Origin: Lachnospiraceae bacterium UBA6403
GTDB lineage: Bacteria > Bacillota > Clostridia > Lachnospirales > Lachnospiraceae
Direction of reading: 5' to 3'
Assembly: GCA_002437435.1 (NCBI GenBank)
Contig: DJPV01000095.1
Span: 1-7,276, forward strand
DNA length: 7,276 nt
This document shows, piece by piece, positions 6,764 to 7,276 of the stretch. The translations under genes were made by a program, and so were the position numbers. Within the stretch, counting starts at the first letter, position 1, and every line of letters begins with the position of its first letter. A model generated the notes under the pieces. That model made no database searches and was not told the origin of the DNA. It saw nothing but the letters and a program-made list of their open reading frames with translations.

Positions 6764-6806
6764 TGTTACAATAAATATTGTAGAAATGGAAATTTATCGA
6801 AAACAA
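6764..6806. promoter_or_regulatory. Overlapping divergent promoters on a shared palindrome
   Basis: The inverted repeat TACAATA-AA-TATTGTA (6767-6782) has a TACAAT -10 hexamer on each strand. On the + strand it is an extended -10, TGTTACAAT (6764-6772), for the sensor gene. On the - strand TACAAT (6782-6777) has TTGTTT (6806-6801) 18 bases upstream, for the ABC operon. The two polymerases could not bind at once, and a regulator on the palindrome would affect both. Apart from the sites listed here, 6551-6839 holds no supported gene. Confidence 0.45.
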
Positions 6807-6839
6807 ATATAAACGAAATGGGAATGCGAGGGGATATTT

Positions 6840-7276
6840 TTGAGTGACTATATTGTAGAATTTATTATAAATATCTGGGTATCATTTCTTTTTCTGATAC
6901 TTGCAAATGGAAAATTAAACCGGCGAAGCTTCAGATATTCTTATCTGTTACAGATCCTGTCGGTTCTTGTATTGGCAGAATGTGCCTTATTACTGGATGT
7001 CATGCAGGCTCCCGTTATCATCAAATCCCTGACAATACTGTTGGTCTTACATTACCTGTACACCTGTATATTCTTTACGTTCCAGATCAGCAATCTGTTC
7101 TGGGTCATTATATTCTGCATAATAGAACTTGCCTCCAAATTCATAGCAACCATACTCCCTGCAGAATGGCTGCACACAGATGCCGATGGGATGCTGACGG
7201 AGCATGCAGTCCAAAGCCCGGTTACGATCCTGTATCTTCTGACCCTTACTGTATTGACATCCATTCTGCTCTGTTT
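6840..7276 (+). CDS. Multi-pass membrane protein, probable AgrC/GHKL-type sensor kinase N-terminus (partial)
   Basis: The frame is open from TTG 6840 to the window edge (145 codons), so the 3' part is missing. The product starts SDYIVEFIIN and has about five hydrophobic segments near residues 4-22, 34-54, 58-81, 85-107 and 127-145, with a short basic loop (KLNRRSFR) after the first. This is the layout of the membrane sensor part of AgrC-like histidine kinases, but the catalytic domain lies outside the window, so the kinase call is an inference. A plain integral membrane protein remains possible. TTG was chosen because GAGGGG (6828-6833) lies six bases upstream and no in-frame ATG or GTG exists after the stop codon at 6810. 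A weak TTG start may keep expression low. The gene is divergent from the ABC operon and may regulate it. Confidence 0.6.
   Translation, partial: MSDYIVEFIINIWVSFLFLILANGKLNRRSFRYSYLLQILSVLVLAECALLLDVMQAPVIIKSLTILLVLHYLYTCIFFTFQISNLFWVIIFCIIELASKFIATILPAEWLHTDADGMLTEHAVQSPVTILYLLTLTVLTSILLC

Noticed and set aside
6725..6847. 40-codon + strand ORF ending just past the sensor start, possible small peptide
   Set aside because: No ribosome site precedes the ATG, it spans the predicted promoter palindrome, and its composition looks random.
7052..7264. 70-codon - strand ORF at the window end
   Set aside because: It is the antisense shadow of the membrane-protein frame, which has coherent hydrophobic segments and a ribosome site.

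Overview
The window looks like chromosome of a low-to-moderate GC Gram-positive anaerobe, most likely a Lachnospiraceae-type gut Clostridia. This is an inference from the strong AGGAGG-type ribosome binding sites, a lipoprotein-anchored beta-helix protein in place of an outer-membrane one, an AAA/DUF4143-type ATPase, MacB/FtsX-type half-permeases and an AgrC-like multi-pass sensor. No species can be fixed from the sequence alone.

Layout. 1-340: a long imperfect hairpin (32-92), then a sigma-A-like promoter (194-222) driving a single tRNA-Pro(CGG). 433-1863 (+): a lipoprotein whose body is a chain of short beta-helix rungs, closed by a long hairpin terminator (1871-1943) that also serves the convergent gene. 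1981-3357 (-): an AAA ATPase of the DUF4143 type, broken by two independent frameshifts (a tandem 4-bp duplication and a T8 homopolymer), with its C-terminal nuclease-like segment still readable in a third frame. 3400-3514: four copies of a 13-bp element at an exact 34-bp period, just upstream of that gene. 3551-6550 (-): a tightly coupled three-gene ABC exporter operon in the order permease, permease, ATPase, with a 4-nt ATGA overlap and then a 1-nt gap. 6551-6839: a divergent control region. 6840-7276 (+): the start of a multi-pass membrane protein, probably the sensor part of an AgrC/GHKL histidine kinase, running off the window.

How it fits together. The ABC operon resembles MacB-like exporters and antimicrobial-peptide efflux systems, in which two FtsX-fold permeases with large extracytoplasmic domains work with one ATPase. 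The divergently transcribed sensor may control it. The shared region holds a symmetric palindrome that carries a -10 hexamer on each strand, a GTTTGCG direct repeat with 21-bp period (the spacing used by LytTR regulators), and a structured leader that could mask the first permease's ribosome binding site. No substrate or precursor peptide gene is visible.

The least explained structure is the 34-bp-period array before the broken ATPase. It is too short-spaced for CRISPR and looks like an operator or iteron-type array.
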